Shown: one piece after another, positions 17,630-25,438 of the stretch | Layout: each line of letters starts with the position of its first letter | Position numbering within the stretch: the first letter of the stretch is position 1 | Origin: an uncultured bacterium | GTDB lineage: Bacteria > Patescibacteriota > Minisyncoccia > Minisyncoccales > UBA10102 | DNA: 40,971 nucleotides | Assembly (NCBI GenBank): GCA_913054235.1 | Contig: CAJXJI010000003.1 | Span: 1-40,971 of the forward strand | Reading direction: 5' to 3' | Translations under genes and position numbers: made by a program | The notes under the pieces: generated by a model | Databases searched by the model: none | The model's input: the letters and a program-made list of their open reading frames with translations, nothing else | What the model was told of the DNA's origin: nothing

Positions 17630-17917
17630 ATGCAAAATACTCGTTTTCATCTACTTATCTCAGGAAGGGTGCAAGGGGTTTTGTTTAGGCAAGGCGCAAG
17701 AGCAAAAGCCTTGGAACTTGGATTAACTGGATTTGCAAAGAATTTACTAGATGGAAAAGTTGAAATTATAGTTGAAGGACCAAAAGAAAAAGTAAAAGAG
17801 TTTATAGAATGGACAAATAAAGGACCTGGTCTTGCCAGGGTGGATAATGCTGAAATGGCAGAAGAAGAGTACACCGGAGAGTTTGAAGGATTTGTGGCTC
17901 GTGAGTTTGGGTTTTAG
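17630..17917 (+). CDS. acyP: Acylphosphatase
   Basis: ISGRVQGVLFRQGARAKALELGLTGFAKNLLDGKVEIIVEGP. Confidence 0.93.
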   Translation: MQNTRFHLLISGRVQGVLFRQGARAKALELGLTGFAKNLLDGKVEIIVEGPKEKVKEFIEWTNKGPGLARVDNAEMAEEEYTGEFEGFVAREFGF

Positions 17918-17942
17918 ACAAAAAGGTGTAGTTTTAAGGGGT

Positions 17943-17971
17943 TTGATACCAACTTGACGTTCTGCTATAAT
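17943..17971 (+). promoter_or_regulatory. Promoter TTGATA-N17-TATAAT
   Basis: TTGATA 17943-17948, TATAAT 17966-17971, ATG at 17986. Confidence 0.7.
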
Positions 17972-17985
17972 AGGAAGCGTACAAG

Positions 17986-18375
17986 ATGAGAAGAATTGTT
18001 GCAAAAATACCACGAACACAGATTATGCAGGCTGTTCCTAGAGCGTCTTTGGGAGCTTTGCCTATGCTTATTTCTTTTGAATTAGGATTTGCCTTGCTTG
18101 CAGGATACTTTGCGGCTCGCTTTATTGCAGGAAGGAAAACCTCTGCGCCCAATTGGAAGCATATTCCTTCTTTAGTGTTTAGCGTGGGAGACTGGCGAGT
18201 ACATCTTCATCATTGGTTAATCTTTTTAGCCATCTTTATTACAGCTGCTATTGCCAGCTTTTTTATTGTTTCTCCGTTTGCGTTTTATGGCTTTTTGGGT
18301 GGGGTTATTGTTCAAGGAGTGTTTCACTACGATGATTGGCCCAAGGTGGTTGTTCGCAAACAAAAGAGCTCATGA
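17986..18375 (+). CDS. Small membrane protein with conserved-looking His/Trp motifs, unknown function
   Basis: 2-3 TM; VGDWRVHLHHWLIFL and FHYDDWPKVV motifs; good promoter. Confidence 0.75.
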   Translation: MRRIVAKIPRTQIMQAVPRASLGALPMLISFELGFALLAGYFAARFIAGRKTSAPNWKHIPSLVFSVGDWRVHLHHWLIFLAIFITAAIASFFIVSPFAFYGFLGGVIVQGVFHYDDWPKVVVRKQKSS

Positions 18376-18935
18376 TACTCAAGGAATTTTTCCTGCGATT
18401 TAAAGAGGGCGTCTATATCGGAGATTTCGTATATGGAGCAAACGATGGCATTGTTACCACGTTTGCTGTAGTGGCAGGAGCTGCAGGAGCACTCTTGTCT
18501 CCTGGTATTGTTATTATACTGGGGCTTGCTTCTTTGGGGGCAGATGCTTTTTCCATGGGAGCGTCCAATTTCTTGGCGATTCGTTCTGAGAAAGAATTGG
18601 AAAAAAAGAAAAAACTGCAAAACAACGAAGAGATTCCTAATAACGATATAGTTACTCCTTTGCAGCATGGAGGAGTAACGTTTACGGCTTTCATGGTAGC
18701 TGGAGCAGCTCCTCTTATTCCCTATCTATTTTTAATATCATCTTCTCAGCAGTTTTTAATTTCTAGCGTATTAGCTGCTGTTACTTTTTTTGTGGTAGGA
18801 AGTATTCGCACTCTTATCACTGGAGGGAATTTTATAAAAGCGGGATTGGAGATGCTGTTGATAGGAGGCGTTGCAGCAGGGTTTGCCTATGGAATTGGCT
18901 TTGGAGTAAAAACAATGTTTGGAATTATTCTGTAA
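18372..18935 (+). CDS. VIT1/CCC1-family iron/manganese transporter-like protein
   Basis: VYGANDGIVTTFAVVAGAAGA, LGADAFSMGASNFLAIRSE; ATGA overlap with upstream CDS. Confidence 0.88.
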   Translation: MILKEFFLRFKEGVYIGDFVYGANDGIVTTFAVVAGAAGALLSPGIVIILGLASLGADAFSMGASNFLAIRSEKELEKKKKLQNNEEIPNNDIVTPLQHGGVTFTAFMVAGAAPLIPYLFLISSSQQFLISSVLAAVTFFVVGSIRTLITGGNFIKAGLEMLLIGGVAAGFAYGIGFGVKTMFGIIL

Positions 18936-18994
18936 CATGGAAATTATTACAAAAAATCCAGAATTGTATTCTTTTGAAAAGAAAAAGTGAATGT

Positions 18995-19735
18995 ATGAGT
19001 ATTGATTACTTCAAACATAGGTATGGATATGAGGTAGAGGGTATGTGGATGCCAAGGGTAACTGCGATTACCTCGCTCATATCAAGACCTTTTTTTGCTG
19101 GAAGCTATCGCTCAGCTGAGTGGGGGAACAAGGTACACTATGCTGTTGAAAAAATTCTAAAAGAAGAGATGCATGAGGCAGAAAAAGAAATTGAGCCTAC
19201 CCTTCGTGTTTTTGAACAATGGAGAAAGGAATACACCGTGCGTATTATAAGTCCAAAAGAGGATATTGAGTGTAAGGTATATGACTTTGAGAATGGGTAT
19301 GCAGGGACCGTAGACATGGTAGCTGAAGTACAGGGAACAAGAGGAATCGTAGATTTAAAAACTGGAAATGCCATAAGAGATGAGCATTCTTTGCAAACCG
19401 CAGCTTACCTTAATGCATATAATAAAGGGGTTCAAAAAAAGCTTCAGGCAAAAACTCGATGGATTTTGCGTATTGATCAATATGAAGAGTGTAAAGGATG
19501 TTTGGCTAAAAGGAGCATGAAAAGTGGGAAAGAGCGAATCTCTGGGGGGAATGAATGGTGTAATCATCAATGGTCTTACGCAAAAGGAGAAACCGAGTTT
19601 GTGGAACTTGAAGGAAAAGAAGAGGACTTTCAGGCATTTCTTGCAGCAAAGGAGGTGTGGGAGTGGTACCATCGAGCATTTTTAAGAAAAGTTGCAAACT
19701 ACCCCAAAAACGTTATGCAAAAAGTATTAATATAA
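18995..19735 (+). CDS. PD-(D/E)XK nuclease superfamily protein (RecB-like fold)
   Basis: WGNKVHYAVE, GYAGTVDMVAE, GIVDLKTGN, HSLQTAAYLNAY; ATG at 18995 favoured over the ORF-track TTG at 18974. Confidence 0.8.
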   Translation: MSIDYFKHRYGYEVEGMWMPRVTAITSLISRPFFAGSYRSAEWGNKVHYAVEKILKEEMHEAEKEIEPTLRVFEQWRKEYTVRIISPKEDIECKVYDFENGYAGTVDMVAEVQGTRGIVDLKTGNAIRDEHSLQTAAYLNAYNKGVQKKLQAKTRWILRIDQYEECKGCLAKRSMKSGKERISGGNEWCNHQWSYAKGETEFVELEGKEEDFQAFLAAKEVWEWYHRAFLRKVANYPKNVMQKVLI

Positions 19736-19737
19736 TT

Positions 19738-20073
19738 ATGCAAAAGATTCTTGGATTTATCCTCCTTGCAGCAGGCATAGGTATTATTCTCTATTCGCTT
19801 TTTTCCTCATATCTGATTTTTACTGGAACTAATGATGCGCCAGAACTCTTTTTAGTTGCCAAGGAGGAATCTGTGGGCTCTTCTTTTTCTGTTGGCTCTC
19901 TTGAAGATTTACAAAATCAGCTTCCTGACTTGCTCGGGCAACAATTGGAGGGATTCCTGCCAGCAGGCAGTATTGCGCAAATGCTAAATTTTGCTGTTTG
20001 GTCTATGTTTGCAAGCCTCCTTTTATTTGGAGGTTCGCTCATAGCTGGCATTGGAGTAAAGCTCGTAAAATGA
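19738..20073 (+). CDS. Hypothetical membrane protein, two TM
   Basis: 111 aa; TM at both ends; ATGA overlap with the next CDS. Confidence 0.65.
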   Translation: MQKILGFILLAAGIGIILYSLFSSYLIFTGTNDAPELFLVAKEESVGSSFSVGSLEDLQNQLPDLLGQQLEGFLPAGSIAQMLNFAVWSMFASLLLFGGSLIAGIGVKLVK

Positions 20074-21314
20074 AATTAGTTGCTGATTTCCATATCCATT
20101 CTCGATTCGCAAGAGCTACCTCAAAAGAGATGAATCTTTGCAATCTTGATTTATGGGCTCAGAAGAAAGGTATTCAGGTTATGGGAACAGGAGACTTTAC
20201 GCACCCTTTATGGCTCAAAGAATTAAAAGAGGAACTGGAGCCAGCAGAGGAAGGATTGTATAAAAGAAAAGAAGGAGGCAAGACCAGATTTGTTTTTTCA
20301 AGTGAAATCAGTTGCATTTATAAAAAGGGAGGTAAAGTTAGAAAGGTTCATCTTCTCCTGATAGTTCCGTCTATAGTTGCAGTAGAGAAAATAAATACAC
20401 AACTTTCTTTAATAGGGAATCTCAAATCTGATGGTAGGCCTATTTTGGGGCTGGATGCAAAGGAGGCAGTAAGGATTGTACTGGAAGCTGATCCGTCTTC
20501 TTTGGTAGTCCCAGCTCATATTTGGACTCCATGGTTTGCTGTGTTTGGTTCAAAGTCAGGGTTTGATTCTTTAAAGGAGTGTTTTGATGAATACACAAAA
20601 TATATCTATGCAATTGAAACTGGATTATCCTCTGACCCTCAAATGAACTGGAGATTATCTGCACTGGATAACATTACTTTTTTAAGCAATTCAGACTCTC
20701 ATTCTTTGCCAAAGATTGGAAGAGAGGTAAATGTTTTTGATACAAAGTTAAGCTATCCTGCGCTGCGAGAGGCTATTGTAAAAAAAGATCCAAAGAAATT
20801 TCTGTATACTGTAGAGTTCTTTCCAGAAGAGGGAAAGTATCATTATGATGGCCATCGTTTATGTAATGTGGTAATGAGTCCAGAGGAATCAAAAAAGCAG
20901 AACAATCAGTGTCATGTGTGCAAGAGGCCGCTGACTATAGGAGTACTTAATCGTGTAGCAGAGTTGGCTGATCGAAGAGAAGGAGAAAAACCAAAGAATG
21001 TCATTCCCTACAAATCCCTTATTCCTCTGCAGGAAATTATTGCAGATGCTCAACATCAAGGGGTTGGTACAAAGCGAGGAAAAGTGGAGTATGAAAAACT
21101 CATTTTGCAGATTGGAACTGAGTTTACTGTCTTGCTGGATGCGACAGAAGAGGAATTGACCAAAGTAACTTCGCCGGAAATTGCACAAGGAATTTTGCGA
21201 GTGCGAGAGGGGAAAGTAAAGATTGAACCTGGGTATGATGGAGAGTATGGTAAAATTCAAATCTTTAATAAAGAGGAAGAGCAAGGTGTCGCCATGCAAA
21301 AGTCTTTGCTTTGA
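20070..21314 (+). CDS. PHP-domain endonuclease Q (EndoQ)-like protein
   Basis: ADFHIHSRFARATSKEMN, GTGDFTHPLW, SNSDSHSLPKIGRE, zinc motif CNVVMSPEE...CHVCKRPLTIGVLNRVAELADR. Confidence 0.82.
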   Translation: MKLVADFHIHSRFARATSKEMNLCNLDLWAQKKGIQVMGTGDFTHPLWLKELKEELEPAEEGLYKRKEGGKTRFVFSSEISCIYKKGGKVRKVHLLLIVPSIVAVEKINTQLSLIGNLKSDGRPILGLDAKEAVRIVLEADPSSLVVPAHIWTPWFAVFGSKSGFDSLKECFDEYTKYIYAIETGLSSDPQMNWRLSALDNITFLSNSDSHSLPKIGREVNVFDTKLSYPALREAIVKKDPKKFLYTVEFFPEEGKYHYDGHRLCNVVMSPEESKKQNNQCHVCKRPLTIGVLNRVAELADRREGEKPKNVIPYKSLIPLQEIIADAQHQGVGTKRGKVEYEKLILQIGTEFTVLLDATEEELTKVTSPEIAQGILRVREGKVKIEPGYDGEYGKIQIFNKEEEQGVAMQKSLL

Positions 21315-21338
21315 CACTTTCCTTACTTTCTGTACAAT
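21311..21338 (+). promoter_or_regulatory. Promoter TTGACA-N16-TACAAT, 6 nt before the ATG
   Basis: TTGACA 21311-21316, TACAAT 21333-21338, ATG 21345. Confidence 0.75.
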
Positions 21339-21344
21339 GTTTTT

Positions 21345-22202
21345 ATGAAGGATATTTTAAAATACGAACCTATTCAGCGCTTTCTTAAAGGGGTAGGAGA
21401 GGATGTTAAGAAGTATTTTGGCAAGGATCCTGGTTGCATCATCTATCTTGAGCCCAATGGTATTTGGTATGCTTTAGCCTTACATGAATGGCTTATAGGG
21501 CAGAAGAAAAATATCACGTTGCTTGCCATGGAAGACGACGCAGCAAATTTAAAAGAGAAGGAGGTGCGAGGCAGAAAAGTACTGGTGGTCGATGGAGATG
21601 TTGTTACTGGCAAGGCGTATAAAAGATCTATGGAGGGATTACGTCAGAGAAAAGAAAACCTAAAAATCAAAGATATAAAATTTGCAACGTATATTGATCG
21701 GCAAAACTTAGCAGATTTCTCTATCTGGAAATATACACCAGAGGCTATCTGGCATTTGGATCGATTTGATGCAAAAGATCTGCAGATTATTTCTTTTTTG
21801 GCAATAGATGGAAGAATGTCTTTTGTTGAAATAGGTAAAAAAATTCGCTTAAGTGCAGTTTCGGTAAAAAATAGAGTCGCTTTGTTAAAAGAACGTGTGT
21901 TAAGAGTACGAGCTACTCTGAACATTGATCATCTTTATACTATAGCAGCGCATCTTCAGATTGAGGGAGATGAGAAGGCGACACCTCGTTTAATAGAGAG
22001 GATGGAGAGCTTGCAGGAGGTATATCACATAGCTAAGATTACAGGAAGGTATAATCTATTGATAAGTGTTCTGGGGAGAAATTTGGAGGATATTGAGCGT
22101 TTTGTAGAAAAAGAGATACGAAGAGCCCCTGGTATTAATCGCTTTGAAGTTTACATTGGAGAAATTCCTTCTCTTCCAAAAACTGTTCGACCAAGATTGT
22201 AG
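21345..22202 (+). CDS. Phosphoribosyltransferase-like domain fused to AsnC/Lrp-like HTH and RAM regulator domain
   Basis: PRPP-loop-like VLVVDGDVVTGKAYKRSME; then LDRFDAKDLQIISFLAIDGRMSFVEIGKKIRLSAVSVKNRVALLKERVL (AsnC HTH) and a C-terminal RAM-like region. Confidence 0.75.
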   Translation: MKDILKYEPIQRFLKGVGEDVKKYFGKDPGCIIYLEPNGIWYALALHEWLIGQKKNITLLAMEDDAANLKEKEVRGRKVLVVDGDVVTGKAYKRSMEGLRQRKENLKIKDIKFATYIDRQNLADFSIWKYTPEAIWHLDRFDAKDLQIISFLAIDGRMSFVEIGKKIRLSAVSVKNRVALLKERVLRVRATLNIDHLYTIAAHLQIEGDEKATPRLIERMESLQEVYHIAKITGRYNLLISVLGRNLEDIERFVEKEIRRAPGINRFEVYIGEIPSLPKTVRPRL

Positions 22203-22216
22203 GACAAAGGAAAGCC

Positions 22217-22244
22217 TTGACAGCATATCTTATTCTTCTATAGT
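22217..22244 (+). promoter_or_regulatory. Promoter TTGACA-N16-TATAGT
   Basis: TTGACA 22217-22222, TATAGT 22239-22244. Confidence 0.65.
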
Positions 22245-22284
22245 AAAACATGGTGCTATACGTGCAGATAGAGAAAAGAGTTAC

Positions 22285-22318
22285 TTTCTAAAGGGTTTTC
22301 CAATAATCCCTTTAGAAA
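22285..22318. repeat. 11-bp perfect inverted repeat/hairpin TTTCTAAAGGG-N12-CCCTTTAGAAA
   Basis: Exact reverse complement arms at 22285-22295 and 22308-22318. Confidence 0.85.
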
Positions 22319-22329
22319 CCTTACTACTA

Positions 22330-22358
22330 TTGACAAGACTATTTGGAAACTATACAAT
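22330..22358 (+). promoter_or_regulatory. Promoter TTGACA-N17-TACAAT
   Basis: TTGACA 22330-22335, TACAAT 22353-22358. Confidence 0.7.
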
Positions 22359-22387
22359 AAACCCTGCATGAAAAATGCTCTAAAACA

Positions 22388-22531
22388 ATGTTAATTATTA
22401 AAGATGTTTACAGGATTGATTTGCGGAAAAAAGATTTGTGGCTGGATTTGTTGACCAAAAGAAATTTTGATGAAGTAGTATCAATAAATCTGGTTCCTAT
22501 AAGGGGACTTGTTTTCATTTACACAAGATAA
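22388..22531 (+). CDS. 47-aa small ORF upstream of greA (MLIIKDVYRIDLRKKDLWLDLLTKRNFDEVVSINLVPIRGLVFIYTR)
   Basis: Open ATG-TAA frame downstream of a strong promoter, ends 9 nt before the greA ATG. Confidence 0.35.
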   Translation: MLIIKDVYRIDLRKKDLWLDLLTKRNFDEVVSINLVPIRGLVFIYTR

Positions 22532-22540
22532 TTTGGTACC

Positions 22541-23008
22541 ATGATGGAAGAAAAATATTACGTTACAAAACAAGGATTCAAAAAGATTGAGCAGGACTAT
22601 AAGGCGCTCTTGGAATTTAAGAAAAAAAAGATAACTGGGGATGAGATACCAAGTAGCTGGCATTCAGAGGAGGTAAATCCAGAGTACCTTTCTTTCCAGG
22701 AAGATATGAGTTTACTTGAAGCACGACTAGCAGAATACGAAATTATTCTTAAGAACACTGAAATTATCGTATCTCCTCCTAAAGCACAAAGAAACGAAGT
22801 GTATCTTGGAGCAAAGGTGCTTGTTGAAGTTGATGGAGAGAAAGACGAGTTCATTATTGTTGGTTCTATGGAGGCAAATCCAACCGCTGGCATGATTAGT
22901 AATGAATCCCCCGTGGGAAAAACTCTTATGGGAAGGGTGAAAGGAGAGACCGTGGTTGTTCATTCTTCTGTGAAAGTTGCCTATAAAATATTGAAGATTT
23001 CTTATTAA
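22541..23008 (+). CDS. greA: GreA/GreB family transcription elongation factor
   Basis: YYVTKQGFKKIEQDYKALL coiled coil; LGAKVLVEVDGEKDEFIIVGSMEANPTAGMISNESPVGKTLMGRVKGETV. Confidence 0.9.
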   Translation: MMEEKYYVTKQGFKKIEQDYKALLEFKKKKITGDEIPSSWHSEEVNPEYLSFQEDMSLLEARLAEYEIILKNTEIIVSPPKAQRNEVYLGAKVLVEVDGEKDEFIIVGSMEANPTAGMISNESPVGKTLMGRVKGETVVVHSSVKVAYKILKISY

Positions 23009-23019
23009 TGTGGTATAGA
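22991..23019 (+). promoter_or_regulatory. Promoter TTGAAG-N17-TATAGA for the deaminase gene
   Basis: TTGAAG 22991-22996, TATAGA 23014-23019. Confidence 0.5.
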
Positions 23020-23085
23020 GAAAGACGCACCTTTCATCGTTGAGAAGCTTTATGCCCCTTGGCTTAAGCTAAAGGAGTGAAAGTT

Positions 23086-23679
23086 ATGAGCACCATAAAC
23101 TCTGTCAAGCATGTCAGGTTTCTTGATTTGCCGAAAGCAGATCAACAATTGGTGGAATTGGCAGCAGAGCAGGCAAATTATGCCTATAATCGTCTTCTGG
23201 GACGTTGGGCCGTTGGAGCAGCCATACGGATTCACCCCGATGGGGAGGAAAATTTCCGTGAAGCTCTACGAAGGCTGGGCGCAGAAAGAGTACGAAAAGG
23301 GATAGCTTGTATGGTCGGTGGGTCTAACGTGGAAGACCCAGACCAGATAGCTTTGTGCGAGTGCGGAGAGAAGGTGGCTCTAGCTGCAACCCAATCAATG
23401 GGTGTGGGCGATTACTGCGAAGCCATTGCAATCGTTGGGAAGCGAGAAGGGGAAGAGTTTGATTACATCGCTCTTTCTCCTTGTGATACTTGTCGGGGGC
23501 GAATAAGAGGCTATGGCCGACGCTCCGGCATGAACGAATGCTTTCCGATACTTTTGGCCCCTCGAGAGTTCAGGGAAGACGATGCGCGTGTGATTGTGAC
23601 TACTCTTGGGGAGCTCCAACGTGAAATTCCCTTTAACGTAGAGGGAATAGATATGAAACAACAGCTATACGTGGCGTAG
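23086..23679 (+). CDS. Cytidine deaminase-like zinc deaminase
   Basis: GGSNVEDPDQIALCECGEKVALAATQSMG and SPCDTCRGRIRGYGRRSGMN; SD AAAGGAG before the ATG at 23086. Confidence 0.8.
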   Translation: MSTINSVKHVRFLDLPKADQQLVELAAEQANYAYNRLLGRWAVGAAIRIHPDGEENFREALRRLGAERVRKGIACMVGGSNVEDPDQIALCECGEKVALAATQSMGVGDYCEAIAIVGKREGEEFDYIALSPCDTCRGRIRGYGRRSGMNECFPILLAPREFREDDARVIVTTLGELQREIPFNVEGIDMKQQLYVA

Positions 23680-23696
23680 GTTTCTCAACACAAAGC

Positions 23697-23729
23697 AAAG
23701 GGCTTGCCGAAATATCGACAAGCCCTTTT
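23697..23729. terminator. Bidirectional Rho-independent terminator between convergent genes
   Basis: AAAGGGCTTG ... CAAGCCCTTT perfect 10-bp stem followed by T-rich sequence. Confidence 0.9.
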
Positions 23730-24369
23730 ATATTTTCTTCAGTTCTCGTGCAAACTTTTTATCAATTTGTGCTAAAAGTTCTATTAGGGTCGGATTGGAA
23801 AGTGTTTCCTTCATTTGTTGCCACCAAGAAATAATGGGAAATCTTTTGTCTTGTTTCCAATATTCCAGTGCTTGAAGAAAGTTTTCTGCCATATGGAGTT
23901 GGTATACAAGCCTCGCTTCTTTTGAAGTGCCAGTGCGATATTCTTGCCATATTTGTTGGATTTCACGAGCAACAGCAGGAGCAAGGCGTTTCGTTAGCTT
24001 TTTGAGGGCTGCATGCTCCTTTCTTTCACTCTCCTTGAAAAACTGAAGTTTTTCTTTTTGTGGAAGACGCACCCATTTTCGGTATATCTCTTTAAGGTTT
24101 GCCTTCTTATATTTTTTGAGAATTGGATCGTAAGGAGTAATATCACCAGCATATCCCCTTGCAAGGTCGTGAATAAGTACCATTTTTATGGCCTTACCCG
24201 AGTTTAAAGGAGGGACGCTGATCATGCAACAAGTCCATGCCATGAGTGCTTCTCGGAAGCTGTGCTCTCCTATAAGGGCGGGATCTTTGATTTTGCGCAA
24301 AACAAGACCCTTCTGGGGAAGGTTTTTAATCTTTCCAATTTCGGTAAAAAAAGTAAGGATATCTTTCAT
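23728..24369 (-). CDS. HD-domain phosphohydrolase (HDDC2/YfbR-like nucleotidase family)
   Basis: GEHSFREALMAW, LIHDLARGYAGDITPYD, AENFLQALEYW. Confidence 0.8.
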   Translation of the reverse strand: MKDILTFFTEIGKIKNLPQKGLVLRKIKDPALIGEHSFREALMAWTCCMISVPPLNSGKAIKMVLIHDLARGYAGDITPYDPILKKYKKANLKEIYRKWVRLPQKEKLQFFKESERKEHAALKKLTKRLAPAVAREIQQIWQEYRTGTSKEARLVYQLHMAENFLQALEYWKQDKRFPIISWWQQMKETLSNPTLIELLAQIDKKFARELKKI

Positions 24370-24429
24370 TGTTCTTTTTCTGTATAGCATTCTAGGAAAA
24401 AATGTAAAGAAAGGGTATAATTTTAGATT

Positions 24430-25431
24430 ATGAAACGACTCTTGGCATTTGTTATATTCCTTGTGCTGGGAATTATTTTATTTTCCAGTGTGATGCAAGC
24501 TGTGGGGTGGAATGAGGTATGGAGCGCTATCCAGAAATTTTGGGGAGGAAGGGGAGTGCTACTCTTTATTCTCACTCTCTTAATGCTTTCCTTGGGAGCG
24601 GTGCGCTGGAGGGAAATTCTGCGCTACCAGGGATACCAAGTTCCACTCCTTTCTTTGCTTAAGCAATACTTTGCGGGGTTTAGTCTTTCTTTTTTCTTTC
24701 CCATGGTGTTTTTTGGAAATGAGTTGTTTCGTTCCTATGCTCTTTTGGAGTTTCATAAAGTTCCTTTGCCGCGCGCTATTGTTTCTGTGGCTATAGAGCG
24801 GTTCTTGGACGCAACCGCCTATATTTTGTTTTTGGGGATTGGAATTGGATTCCTCCTCATATCAAAAAGTGTCCTTATCTCTTCATTTTTTTGGTGGATT
24901 CTCTTGGGTGCTGGAGTATTGGCTATGGCTCTTGTCTTCTTCTATTTTAAATCACATCGAAAGGAGAGTATCGTTAGAATGTTTTTTCCTCGTATTGCAG
25001 GAACCAACGGGTTTTTAGAAATGGAGCAAGAACTTCTCCACTTTTTTCGTTTGCGAAATCGGATATTTTGGGAAGGGCTGTTTCTTTCCTTTGCTAAAGC
25101 GTCTTTTACCTTGCTTCGCACCTTTGTTCTTGTAGCATTATTGGGGGAGTTCATTGGCTTTTTCCCGGCTATAGCTATTACTGGGTTTAGCTTCCTTTCT
25201 TTGCTGATCCCGATCCCAGGGCAACTAGGTAGCCATGAAGCATTACAGATTCTCGTGTTTCAATCTCTTGGTTTAGCATCGCATACCGGGGCAGCTTTTG
25301 CGTTTGTAGTTCGAGCAGTAGAAATTGTGGTGGCTATCGGTGGCTTAATTCTATTTTTGCATTTAGGAATTTCTTTACTAAAGCGTGCAGTGCTTAATAA
25401 GGCAGAACATATGTTTCAAAAATTCTTTTGA
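24430..25431 (+). CDS. YbhN/MprF-N-like (lysylphosphatidylglycerol synthase TM region, flippase-like) membrane protein
   Basis: Multi-TM; RWREILRYQGY, SVAIERFLDATAY, PIPGQLGSHEALQ. Confidence 0.82.
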   Translation: MKRLLAFVIFLVLGIILFSSVMQAVGWNEVWSAIQKFWGGRGVLLFILTLLMLSLGAVRWREILRYQGYQVPLLSLLKQYFAGFSLSFFFPMVFFGNELFRSYALLEFHKVPLPRAIVSVAIERFLDATAYILFLGIGIGFLLISKSVLISSFFWWILLGAGVLAMALVFFYFKSHRKESIVRMFFPRIAGTNGFLEMEQELLHFFRLRNRIFWEGLFLSFAKASFTLLRTFVLVALLGEFIGFFPAIAITGFSFLSLLIPIPGQLGSHEALQILVFQSLGLASHTGAAFAFVVRAVEIVVAIGGLILFLHLGISLLKRAVLNKAEHMFQKFF

Positions 25432-25438
25432 TATATTT

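Noticed and set aside
18937-18990. 17-aa ORF MEIITKNPELYSFEKKK before the PD-(D/E)XK gene, possible frameshifted N-terminus
   Set aside because: It is in a different frame from the nuclease, whose own start at 18995 gives a natural N-terminus; no slippery signal I can defend. Worth only a homolog length check.
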